From: Sitta carolinensis
Lineage: Eukaryota; Chordata; Aves; Passeriformes; Sittidae
DNA: 64,000 bases
Assembly (NCBI GenBank): GCA_032173965.1
Contig: JAVUNC010000004.1
Coordinates: 27,505,001-27,569,000 of the forward strand
Direction of reading: 5' to 3'
The notes under the pieces are model-generated. The model did not search any database. It saw only the letters and a program-made list of their open reading frames with translations, and had not been told where the DNA came from. This document shows, piece by piece, positions 21,252-32,632 of this stretch; positions within the stretch are counted from its first letter, which is position 1, and every line of letters begins with the position of its first letter. The position numbers were made by a program, and so were the translations under genes.

Positions 21252-22241
21252 GTTTGTTTTCTGAATGGAGAAAAGCTTGTCATTTTCTGGCACTAAACTA
21301 AAAGAAAAGAGAAAGTGTATTTTTCTCAGCTTTCTGAAAAACTAAATGTACACCCTCGTTTTAAGGCAATGACTAATCCTGAGGGAAGCAAGGCAGCCTT
21401 AACCTATTTAAGGTTTTCATCTGAAAACCAGGGATTTTAATGAAAATTCTTCAATTAAAAATAAAGTGGAGTTTTTAACATTCAGAACAAATATATAAAT
21501 CTGACTTTCTTTGTCTAAAAGGTTTTTACTGACTTGGTGAAGTCACTGAAGCTGCTTATAAATGATGTATGAAATGGAAGCTCACTGTCCAAAGCACAGA
21601 GAGAATACAGACACCACTTTTCAATCACTGCTTTCATAAGCTTCATAATTTACTATACTGTAGGGTGTTTAAGTTTTGTTTGTTTATTTTTTCTCTATTC
21701 TGAATAGGAGCTACAAAACAACACTGAGTTAAGTCAGAAAAAATATACAAGGAAAGTTAATTTTTAAAGATTCCTTGAATTTGGGTTCTTATATAATTTT
21801 TCCATTATTTTTCTGAGGAGTTAGATCTGTTTAAAACAATTTCTTATGTTTCTTTTGCTAAGAGAAGTTACACCAAATCACACATGTACTTCTTCCATGG
21901 TCTCTAAGAATATGTTTATCAGTTAAATCCCATAAAAATCTTAGAAAATTTAAGCAACAAAATACATAATTTTAAATACAGAGGTTTTGCCCTGGGGATA
22001 ACAGAAGTGCATCCATTTTGATAAAGAGTATGTGAAACTCCCATTTTTAATAATGTAAAGAACATGGTTAAATTAATTTCTAAAAAAGTTCATATTGCAC
22101 AGATCTTTGCACCCGTTACTGAAATATTTCTGCAATCCAGATTCAGAGAACATTATCCACATCACTAAAATATATACAGCAATATTTGAAGGTGACAATA
22201 CTTGATACAGTTTTGTATGTTTTCTTGTTACTGCTTGCATA
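21252..22241. other. AT-rich unique non-coding DNA
   Basis: Nothing was recognised. Confidence 0.5.
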
Positions 22242-22832
22242 TGTCAGGTTTATCCCCAGCCAGCAGCCAGGCCCTGCACAGCCGCTCACTCCCACACCAG
22301 CAGGACTGGCGAGAGAATCAGATGGATAAAAGCTGGAAAACTCATGGGTTGAGACAAAGACAGTTTACTAGGGAAAGCGAAACCTGTGCACACAAGCAAT
22401 GCAAAACCAGGAATTAGTTCAGTGCTGCCCAAGGGCAGGCAAGCATTTGGCTATCCCCAGGAGAGCCAGGCCCCATCACAGGTAACAGTGACTTGGGAAG
22501 ACAAATCCCATCACTCCAAACATTTCCCCTTTTTAATTCTAACTCCCACTTTACTTACTGAGCATAACGACCTGTCATCTGGAATATCCCTTTGGTCAGT
22601 TTGGGTCACCTCTCCTGGCTGTGTCTTCTCCCACCCTCCTGGGCAGCCCCAACATCTTCACCAGCGTGGCCGTACCAAAAGCAGAGAAGACCTTGGCTCT
22701 GTGTAAGCCCTGCCCAGCAATAACAAAAGCCACCTCTCTATTTTCAACCCTGTGTTCAGCACAAATCCAAAACAGCCCCATGACAACCATTGCAAAGAAA
22801 ATTAACCCTACCCAGCCTAAGCCCATCACCCA
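22242..22832 (-). mobile_element. Avian ERV solo LTR, minus orientation
   Basis: This is a GC-richer island whose minus strand follows a common avian LTR. At the left is the U5 end, with TGTCAGGTTTATCC as the reverse-complemented terminus and CGCTCACTCCCACACCAGC. In the middle lies GGAATATCCCTTTGGTCAG, the U3 block just upstream of the TATA region. At the right, AATTAACCCTACCCAGCC is the reverse of the LTR start. It belongs to the same family as 46526-46890, which is on the other strand. No internal region remains. The right edge is approximate. Confidence 0.75.
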
Positions 22833-23017
22833 ATACTATTTTGGGTAATCGTACATACTGATGAAAAGACTGTGTATTCAGATAACATAACACTGCACTG
22901 CTGTTACTAAAAGTAGTAACATGTACCCTTTGCAAGGCTGAAATGTTTCCATAAAAGTCGATCAGAGGTCGGTTATGACCTCTATTTTCTTTCTCATCTG
23001 AAGATTAATTCCAATAT
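22833..23017. other. Unique non-coding DNA
   Basis: Short AT-rich spacer with nothing recognised. Confidence 0.5.
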
Positions 23018-23065
23018 ATGCATCAATATGAAATATTAAAAATGCATCAATATGAAATATTAAAA
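23018..23065 (+). repeat. Perfect 24-bp tandem duplication
   Basis: The unit ATGCATCAATATGAAATATT plus AAAA occurs twice with no spacer and no mismatch (23018-23041 and 23042-23065). It contains ATGCAT and an AT-rich core. Lack of divergence suggests a recent slippage event. Confidence 0.95.
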
Positions 23066-26000
23066 TAATATGTATTTAAGAAGTTGATACCTTAAAAGTG
23101 TATTATTATATGAAAATGTTTAAGATAAAATTTTTAAATAATTGTGGCATTTATTTTGTGTAGAAGACAAATCCTATTATACTGTATTGTTGAATTTTCT
23201 CAGCTAAACAAGAACATTCCAACAACCTGAGTTTATAGCAGGTATTTGCCTATTGTATGGCATTTGTTGCAGATGAGTCCTAGCAAGTGTTAAGTATTCC
23301 ATACATCTTAAATTCCAACACTGGATTATTTTGACTTTGGATTCTCTTTCATTTATTTATGCATCTCTCCTAACAAAAGAGTTGAGAATATTCAGAAAGC
23401 AGAAATAAGTTTTTCCTTCCTGGTCTCTTTTGAATGCATTACTTAGCAAGCAATGTTACGAATGCTTTGTCATGTGTAAGAGATTAATTCTTATTTATAG
23501 TGTAAATTAGTTTCTCATCTCAGGATAATTACTCTAATAAAAAGATATATATTATATGAAATGCTCACATTATCATTAGTGGTTTAGACATCGTGTTAAA
23601 ACACCAAGCAGGAACTAGAAGAGAATAAAATACATATAAAACTCTTGAATGTGCACCACCAATAGTCAAGCCTTAATTGCTAAATGTGAAGAGGTGTTTT
23701 GAAAAACAAAACCAAAAAAATTTAGCTGTAGGTATCTTTCTAGAAATGTGTGTTTCTCTCCACTTTACACAAGAAAAGCTACATGTGCATTTCAGAATTT
23801 CAGTAAGGTGCTAACCTACAGGCAAAATGGATACAGATATTTCATTAATTTTTTGGATGATAAGTGATTTTAAGTACCGTGGTGTCTTTTAAAATATATT
23901 AAGGTAGGTACTTTGTGGAAACAAGGCTTTTTGCAGATTTCTTTGTTCTGTGACAAATCTATATCTTTTTCCTTGTAAATACTATATTTAGCAGACAGCT
24001 CTTTTAAGTAATACAAGTCTTTCCCTTCTCATTTAGTGTTTATAATGCATCTAGAATAATAAGAAAATTAATATTAAGCAATGATATGTGTGAAAAACAG
24101 AAAACTACTTGAACGGTAATCTGAGTTGCCCATGTTTCTCCATCATCAAACTGAAAAGGAATGGATCTTGCTACAGAAAATGGTGAAAAGACAAGATAAT
24201 AAAACTCTTGATGTCCATGATTTAAATATAGAATGACAAAAATGAACTTGGATATGAAAATCAGTAACATTTGTCACACACATAGAATCAGGACTGTTTG
24301 GCCCCTTATTACAAGAAAAGAGAGAAATTGCAAAAGCAAGAGCTGCAAGAGTAGCCTGTTTCACCAATTTGGATATGACATTTAGAAAAGCTATAGTTTT
24401 GAATGGAAATGACTAAAGGATAACAAACAGGTGCATAAGGCAGACTAACAAGAGGATTTTTTTTTTCCTTTTAAGCCTGGATTTTAACAGGCTTTGTGTT
24501 TATCACTGGTGCTCATCATGCATGAGCAGAGAGAGAAAGACAATGAACTACCAGGAAAGGGAGGGACTAACAAAAGCTTTTAAACAAATATGAAAGCCAG
24601 AAGGCAACAACCAGACTACACAGCTGCCTACCTGCCAAAAAAGTGCAAATAATTGGGATGCTCCTATCTAAATTGAGTGCGTGGTTCAGTTGTTGAATGT
24701 TCCTTTATTAGCTGTTAGGAAATTATATCGCTAAACAACCAAAGAATTTGCTACACACCAGCTGAGCATTCTGTAAAAAATGCAAATGTAATTGAGTGTT
24801 TTACATAACAAAAACACTTCTGAAAGGAATAAAATGTACTCAGTAATTAATTTTTTGTTTATGATACTCGTGCTGCATTCTGGCACTTGATTAACAAATG
24901 CAAAATAAAAAACTTCCAGAGCAGCCCTTATGGAACTAAGAGAAGATACCAAAAGAAGAAAAGAAAAAATAAACAAGGGGTACAGTGTCATATTAGTCAT
25001 TCTAATTTTATTTTAAAATATGAGCCCTCTAAGAAAGACAGAAAGATTTCATTGTTAGACATCAGGAGGGCAATACAAAGTCAAAATACAGCCAGGCTCT
25101 TCAAGGCTCAATGTAAAAACTATTCATTTATTCCAGGAATTAAATTTGTCAGAGCAGTGAATGATAGCCATTGTCTGGCATATCTCCCTCTTTTATGCCT
25201 TATGTACCATTAAATGAAAATCTGACATGAATCAAATCAAGGATCTTCAACATGGAAAAAAGGGATTCATTTGGCTTTCAGGCTGATTACTTCCAGAAGC
25301 TCTGTGGAATTGGGTTTGAGGACTGCATACTACACTGTTTAATACTGGCAGAGAACACATTTCTATAAATTCCCAAGACAGACAAACATAGCTTTATCTA
25401 ACTTTGATTATGTTTTAGTTTGCATGGACTGTTTGAATGAAAAACTACATAATGTTACATGTGGAATGTACAGGGGCACAGGAGGTAAGAGCATGTGGTC
25501 AGCCATTGTTTTTGTTACTGGTCTTATGGCTATCAAGCTATTTGAAGCGTCGCTTTTTGTTAGCTGCTCAATCATACTGTATTTAATTATTTTAGGAGAC
25601 TTAGAAATAAACTGTCAACTCAAAAATAGGTATTACTATGTGCTACTGTCAATGTTCGTATGCATGTATATATTTTTTAAATTTATTTACATGTGCTTGA
25701 ATATAGGCATACATACCCTAAAAAAATTAAAGGTTCTAATATTTATTACAATTTACCTAGGAAGTGTGATATAGGTTTCAGTCACTTTAAACTACTTTAG
25801 TGTTGGGAGAGTTAAAGTGGAATGGTTAACCTTTTCTTCTAAACTCACCTGTCTTCTAATGGTGAGATATAGTTGAGCACCAAAATGTTTACTGTTTTGA
25901 ATGAAACACTACTAAGCATAATGTATCCTCTGTTTACTATAATTAATGACATTACCACAATAGATACATTATTTTTAGATGACTGATCTCCATATATCAG

Positions 26001-26365
26001 CACTCTGTGGTAATAATACATCGTCAGTAAGTCAGTATCAACTCAGAACAGAAGAGCAGTTGAACTGTAACTCCTTTATCATAAACTTACAAAGGAATAA
26101 TTCTTTCTGCTTATTGCCTCTTCTAGTTTCTGTCACTCCACAGTAAATTATCTAGTAACTCTTTTACAACTCGCAAAGTTTAATAGCAAAATATAAATGA
26201 GCTGTATTTGCAGTGTTTTTTTCTTCAGACTAATATCCATGGCTAGAGTCAATATTTTATTAGTGACCTGTACAAAACTGGGAGAAAGAAATTTGAGAAA
26301 AAAAGATCAGGAAACCAAATAGATTTGTATTTTCTGAAGTGTTTCTCTATAAATCAGGCTGAGGA
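23066..26365. other. AT-rich unique non-coding DNA
   Basis: No exon, RNA gene or repeat family was recognised. Frames at 24887-25213 and 25424-25774 have no conserved motif and biased, low-complexity composition. Confidence 0.5.
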
Positions 26366-26380
26366 TTAGGGTTAGGGTTA
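26366..26380 (+). repeat. Very short interstitial telomere-like repeat
   Basis: TTAGGG occurs twice, followed by TTA: 2.5 units of the vertebrate telomere repeat. This is short enough to be chance in a sequence of this size. Confidence 0.6.
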
Positions 26381-28153
26381 ATAATTAAATTATTTCTAAT
26401 GAATTGAGCTCCAGTAACTACACAAGATTGGAAGACAGTCTATGAAAAAAGTAAAGAACAGAAAAAGGAAAAAAAAAATGATGGATTCTACTGCATCATA
26501 TATGTAGGGCTTATTCCAGTAATCTTAATATCAGAAGGATCTCTGATATTTCTAAGGTTAAAAAACTTTAGACGAGCTATTTTTGTGTAGCTTGCCTGAC
26601 ATTTTCGGGCAGATATTGACTTGATGCTGAGTGAAACTTTAAAATGAATCTGCTTTAAAATGTTGTCCCTTGTCCTATCTAATTTCACCTAAGTATTTTA
26701 TTTTAATTTCCATCTCCCTATATGTGTTTAGTAACTGCATCATCTAATACACTTCCTATTAAATTAATACAAACCTTTGTTTCCATGCTTCACATTTTGT
26801 GGGAAAACGTTTATCTAATTTAAATCAGACTTAAACAGTAAATATCCTATTTGGAAGCTTGGAATTATATCCACAGTTTTACACTGCAAATACTGCATCA
26901 GTCCAACTGCTTTTAAAATCAGTGGTTGCCTATACACCCAGTTTAAACAGACATGGATCAGGTTCAGAATCAGTGACAAATTCTTGTGCATCAGACTAAA
27001 AGAGAATGTATTATAGATTTTTCTTCTTTAATCTTTAGGCAGTGAAGGATAATCAAAATAACAAAATGCCAACTGCATTTCAACATGCACAGTTTTCAAG
27101 TATGAACTATATTATGCTTCTTTTTCACTTAGAAAGATCAGTAACAAAACCTCTTGGAAGAAAATTGTCATGTGTGAGATGATATATAAAGTTTAAGATC
27201 AATAGTTGTTCAGTTTGCATTGTATGGGAGAGGAGTGAGTATATAATAATTAACAAAGTGTATATTTCTGGTGATGATTATCATGTACTTTAATATGGCT
27301 CCAATCACATAAGAGATTAATGAGAGTCTTTAAATCCAGGTAACATTTTTGACAAGAATCTATCAGCCAAATTAGCGTTTGAACACTAATTAGTGTTACA
27401 TTTGAAGATAGGAAGAAAATCCGCACAAATGCATTGTGTTACATTTATTTCCTTATAAGCTCCAAATACCCATCATACAATATTTGCACTAGAATATATT
27501 ACAGTAGTATATCTACATATGTCTGTCTTGAAATGGTGCACATTCAGTGTATCCAGGCATGAAGTTATCCAGTCCAATATTGGACTTATTGTGAAAAAAA
27601 AATCATAAAATGTCAATTTGAAATGGAAATATACGAGTTCAAATGTATATTGTAGACCTTTTATAGTCACTTATAAAGTTTTTCAAAAACAAGCTAAACA
27701 AAACATGTAAAGCATACATCTCTTCTTAATTCTTTTCTGTGTAAAGTCCAACTGCCAGTCTGCTAGAAAGCTCACTTTTCACAGCTATATGAGTGATTTT
27801 GTATATGTAAAACCAGTATTTCTTCCATCTATGAGTGACAGTTTGTGACTTTAAAGATATATCCTCCTTCTATTAAAAGAATATATTTTGTTTCTAGAAG
27901 TAAAAATATTTTCTCCCATAAGCAGTACTTAAGTTGATGTGAAAGTGCTCTGCTTCTCTTCCTAAGTGGCAAAAATCAGACATTAAACCAGAAAATGTTA
28001 TCAGCTAGAGAAAATACAATTTCAAGTTTTAATTACATATGTTTCAATGGAAAAAATCTAAGATTATGAGCTCTGAAAACTGTTTTATTTTCCATGGAGC
28101 ATGAGACAGATATATGATATATTCTTCAATTTGTTTTTCATTCTAAAATCGAA
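26381..28153. other. AT-rich unique non-coding DNA
   Basis: Nothing was recognised. Confidence 0.5.
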
Positions 28154-29008
28154 TGTGACCACCTGGAGCTAAACAATGATTATTTGTTCATGAAAGTTAT
28201 GTGTCATAATTCTAAGCAGTATGAGCTTCGTGTGTGTAGAGATGTATTTGCAAAGACTTGCGCTTTACAACATGTATTACAATGGTCTCACGCTTTGTGC
28301 CAGACCAGAGGAGATTGCTGGCTTGAAACATTTCAGGTTCGTGTGTGGGGAAAGGGGCAGGTCAGGTGTTGCCCTGGCAAGGTGGTGCCCTGCTCCACAC
28401 ACCCTGCACCCCCAGGGGCTCTATCCCAGCTCTGCAGTGGGGCCAAACCCTGGCATGATGGAGACAATGCTCCACACCCTGATCCTGGAGCCCCTAACCC
28501 AGACCCTTTGAGTGGACAAATGACCAGAAGTGTCATCTGGGGGAAGGGCCTAGGAAAGTGAACTTAAGTGTACTTAAGCCAAGGCATCACCTGATCACGT
28601 TTTTACCCTACCTTCCGTTGGATTTTATATCAGCCAAAACATCATTGGAACCAGGAATGGTAACTATGTTTTTTTTTCTTTTTGATATCTCTACGCTCTT
28701 TCTTCTTCTAATTCCTTCTTCTTGACATTTGAGTAACTTAAATCATATGGGTTGGAGTTTGCTACTTTGAATTGGCTTAGAGTTTGCTAAAGTAATGCTT
28801 TGTGAAATGCTTTATATTGATTGAATGTTGTTGTAAACTTTTGCCAAAGCTCCATGATTTTCTGAAGTTTGCTAGTAAAGTTTTTGTTGTTTTGACCTTT
28901 TGAGGATATCTTGTCAGTGTTTCTCCCTCGCATCTAACTCAAGGTACATAATAAAACAACTGTAATCCCCTCTAAGGGACTTTGGAGAGTGCCTTTTAGG
29001 GCCTTACA
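28154..29008 (+). mobile_element. Probable old LTR, family not identified
   Basis: A GC-rich block (28320-28560) lies in AT-rich DNA and is followed by a T-rich, pyrimidine-rich stretch. Then come GCTAGTAAAGTTTTTG, a variant poly(A) signal in the usual R-region setting, and TCTTGTCAGTGTTTCTCCCTCGC, a U5-like pyrimidine/CpG segment. A TG-start near 28154 and a CA-end at 29008 are possible limits. The order and composition resemble an avian ERV LTR, but I cannot name the family or show a target duplication. Short frames of 67-125 codons over the GC-rich part have no motif. Confidence 0.4.
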
Positions 29009-29145
29009 AGCTTCCACTATGTTAACTACAAGTGTGGGCTCCTGCTGTCATTTGTTTGCAGTCTAATTTTAGGCTGAACCTAAAGTTACATCCTAACATT
29101 GAAAACACCCCTCCATCTATTTCAGTTGATACTATAAAATCATTG

Positions 29146-29281
29146 CAAGGTGTGTTTTTTTGGTTTGGTTTTTTTTTTGGTTTTTGTTTTGGTTTGGTTT
29201 GTTTGGTTTTTTTGTTTTTTGGGTTTTGGGTTTTTTTGGGGGTTGGGTGGGTTGGTTTTTTGTTTGTTTGTTTGTTTGTTT
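29146..29281 (+). repeat. T/G-rich low-complexity tract
   Basis: This tract contains almost only T and G on the plus strand, ending in (GTTT)n at 29261-29280. It includes five G-runs at 29221-29251 that could form a quadruplex. The 158-codon plus-strand frame and 74-codon minus-strand frame across it are low-complexity artefacts. Confidence 0.9.
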
Positions 29282-30984
29282 ATGGGGGACAGTTTATTGA
29301 GTTGAAGAACTGTAAACATGAGTCTATAGTAGCTTGCTTTCTCATTTTGGGTATTGGAATTCATCTTCGAAAATTTAGTCAGACTAGTTTCACCTTTACC
29401 ACTAGGAGAAAATTAAATTCTTTATATGCTATTAATATATGTTCTTTTAGAAACCGTGACAAACAATGTCAAGCAACATGCTTTGCCACTGGTTTATTAT
29501 ACAAATAAAATTTTCCATGTTTACCTAACAGTCAAGTTTCTATACAGTCTTTTTATTATGGGTGGCTCAGGTAGTGGGCAGTTATTATATCATGATGTTT
29601 TGCTCAGTGTATAATTTAAACCCAAACTTCCTAAGTAATCTGAAGGTTACCATGACTTTAACAGTTTTTGCAAGAGTGGTCATGCAACACTCTTCTTGTT
29701 TAGTCTATCCTGCTGTCCTATGCACATACCACAAGTAACTAAAGCAAGTTAGTATGGAGAAAAATTTATAGTTTCATTACTGTGGACTTAAATTTAATTT
29801 TGCTTACACATGAATTAGAAATATTATTCTTTGAAACTGTCAGTAATAAGAATTAATGCATAAATAGAATACATGCTTATTCTTGTGCTTTATAGAATAA
29901 TATTACCCATTTTGTAAGCAAAACATAAAAATTATATTTCAAGTTGACTGAAATGTAGGCATAAATGGGGTAAAGAATATTTTATTTCAGAGACTATCCT
30001 TTGGATTCACTGTTAGAAGATTAAATGCAAAGATATACATAGAAATACATCTATAAGATATATGTAGCAATATATACATGATTTGGGGGTTTCTTTTAGA
30101 AAACTACTTTTTGTAGTACTGTGGTATGCTGGAAAAAAAAAAGACTTTTTGTCTAGATTTTCTGTCTTAAGAGTCTTTATGAGAACTTATCTGTCTCTCT
30201 ATATATATCTTACTGATCTTGCCTTGAAAATCTTTTTTATGTACTTCATTTATGTTTAAAATACACAGCACAGTTTCAAAGCCATTACAGTCATTCACTG
30301 AAGTTGAGTACATAACAGGCAGCTGGGATAGGGATGACAGATGACATAGACATCTCTGGAACACAATATTTGCCTGTATACCTACATCATTATTGTTATC
30401 CAGGAGATCTTGCATCACACATAGAAAAAATACTTGAGTATAATTGACTCAGAGTCAGGCTCTTCAAGGTAATGTTTACTTGTTGCTGAAGCATTTAAAT
30501 TCTAATCGAGGGAAGAAAAGTACAGGTTGGTGTACCATCTGGGAAAGGCAGGTGACCCCTGATCTGAGGGGTGGAGACAAGAAGGAAGGCTGCAGCATAA
30601 TATGGCCACATTTTATACCTGTCTCAGAGAACTAGAAGTTATCTGCAAGAAACTGTCATTTTGATACATTTAATACGTCTTTTTCAGGTAGGAAAGTCAG
30701 TTTGTCAGATGACAGGTGCTTTCCCAGCTGATATAGTTGCAGTCACCCTCCTTAAATGGTAAGGAGCTGGAGGTTTGTCAGTTAAATGTATGACATTGTT
30801 ATGACTCCTGATGACATGTGCAATGACACAACTTACCTAGAGTGCTAAAAGTCATCTCTCTGCCAACAATGTGAAGTGACACAGTGCTCATTCCACTGCC
30901 AGTTTTGCCTCTTCTGTAATTGATATATTTGCAACAGTTGTACCAGTGACACAATTTTGCAACTTTTTTGCAGTTTTCATCCAC
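29282..30984. other. AT-rich unique non-coding DNA
   Basis: No gene or known repeat was recognised. The part from 30440 to 31080 is less AT-rich and ends at an E-box palindrome. Confidence 0.45.
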
Positions 30985-30994
30985 GTCACGTGAC
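30985..30994. promoter_or_regulatory. E-box palindrome GTCACGTGAC
   Basis: This perfect 10-bp palindrome contains CACGTG, the binding pattern of USF/TFE-type bHLH-ZIP factors. Overlapping ACGTCA just upstream adds a half CRE. Both CpGs survive in CpG-poor DNA. No promoter or exon is visible nearby, so function is only a possibility. Confidence 0.3.
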
Positions 30995-31377
30995 AGCTCT
31001 GAGAGGCTCCATATTTATCCTGAGGGAAAAAAGACAAAGAAGAATTACTCCACCTCAAATCCACCTTCAAAATGCCAGTCTCACCTGGCCTGTACTTAGT
31101 TGAACAGTATTCTCAGATAGAAGGGCAGGCTTTTCCTTTCAATGCCAATGTTTTAACATTTAAGTTCTAGAAGAAAAACCACAGCTGAGGTCTGAAAATG
31201 TCTGCAAATACTGAGTTTATTGTGGCTGTTCACATCCCATAGTGGGATAGTTCTGAGAATGAATAAGAGTTCTGTTTTGAGTTCGGCACCTTAAATGTTA
31301 AACAGAAAACCTTAAACCAAAATATGAACATATCATATTTCCATTAAAAAAAAATAAATTACAGCCATGACAAATTA
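30995..31377. other. Unique non-coding DNA
   Basis: Nothing was recognised. Confidence 0.5.
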
Positions 31378-31493
31378 AGTTTTTTGTGGGTTTTTTGGTT
31401 GGCTTGTGGGTTTTTTTGGTTGTTTTTTTTTTTTTGTTTGTTTTTTTGTTTGTTTGTTTTGTTTTGTTTTGTTTTTTGGTTGGTTGGTTGGGT
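31378..31493 (+). repeat. T/G-rich low-complexity tract
   Basis: T and G only, with GGTTTTTTGG, (GTTT)n and GGTTGGTTGGTTGGG motifs. It is similar in style to 29146-29281 and 45513-45612. Confidence 0.9.
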
Positions 31494-31914
31494 TATTTTT
31501 AATGCAATCTGATACTTACAGCCTTGTTCACTGCCACTAAAGTAATTGGAAATCTTCTGCTGATTCCCATGGGAGGTGAAAGTAACTTTTGTGCAATAAT
31601 GGAAAAATGGCTAGAGGAATTAACTTCCTAGAAAAAGGAAAGTTGTCCCTGGAATACATCTGTATGTTTACTACTTTAGGAAGTACATAATTTGCTACTC
31701 CTAAGAGCTCTTTGATGCAAAGTGTGATGGTAAATGTCCAAAAATATACATGAACATTGTGATGCTTAGCATTGTTATGATTTTCTCTGCAACAGTATAA
31801 TTTGTAATCTTTATTCTCAACTTAAAAGACAGAAGTGCTTAAGCATGGGACTCACTTTAGGCAAAATACTAAGTAGAAAGGAGTGCTCCCACAAATCTGA
31901 CTTCCACCAGAATT
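31494..31914. other. Unique non-coding DNA
   Basis: Nothing was recognised. Confidence 0.5.
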
Positions 31915-31997
31915 TCACAGAATCACAGAATATGCTGAGTTGGAAAGGACCCACAAGGATCATTTGAGTCCAACTCCTGGCCCTGCACTGGATCTTT
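31915..31997 (-). mobile_element. CR1 3'-end fragment
   Basis: TTCACAGAATCACAGAATATGC followed by GAGTTGGAAAGGACCCACAAGG and GTCCAACTCCTGGCCCTGCAC is the minus-sense 3' end of a CR1 subfamily. Only about 80 bp remain, typical of severe 5' truncation. The tail is shared with the TguSINE1-type SINE, but no tRNA head follows. Confidence 0.8.
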
Positions 31998-32469
31998 AGC
32001 TTCTAATTAGGCATTAAAGGAAAAAGTTGCAGAATCTACTTCTGTTGAAGTGGTAGATGTCATGAATTCTCAAGGAAAATTGGAGACCTGAGCTTCAGAA
32101 ACTTAAAATTTAGGGATGATGAATGAACATCTCTTTTAAAGGAAAATCTTCACATCTTTTTGCTGTCTCAGCTGAGCCATTATGTAAATGCAAGATTCAT
32201 AGGAACTGAAACGTGAACCACAACTCAAATACACTGGGCAGTGCTTTCAGCTGCAAATAGTGTGTGACTTTTGCTGCCTGAGTTTTTTTAGTTTTCTGTG
32301 TTAAATATGAAATAACATTAAACACCTAAATTTTTTATAGACATTTTGAACTTACACACTGGGTACCATTCATTATAATGTGTAACAGTTTATTTTTTTG
32401 CCTATAATTTATTCATAACAAATCACTCTTAAAAGTACTATTAAAATTTTGCTAACCTGATTATTACTC
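31998..32469. other. Unique non-coding DNA
   Basis: Nothing was recognised. Confidence 0.5.
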
Positions 32470-32632
32470 TTCTCCTTTTCTTTATTTTTTCTTTTTCTTT
32501 TTCTTTTCTTTTCTTTTCTTTCTTTTCTTTTCTTTTCTTTTCTTTTCTTTTCTTTTCTTTTCTTTTCTTTTCTTTTCTTTTCTTTTCTTTTCTTTTCTTT
32601 TCTTTTCTTTTTCTTTTCTTTTTTTCTTTGTT
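32470..32632 (+). repeat. (CTTTT)n pyrimidine microsatellite
   Basis: About 160 bp of almost pure pyrimidine are built mainly on CTTTT, with a few CTTT and CTTTTT variants at the edges. The lysine/glutamate/arginine-rich minus-strand frame here comes from the repeat and is not a gene. Confidence 0.97.

Noticed and set aside
29032..29508. 158-codon plus-strand frame
   Set aside because: Its middle is a T/G-only tract giving a Phe/Gly/Leu run; there is no domain.
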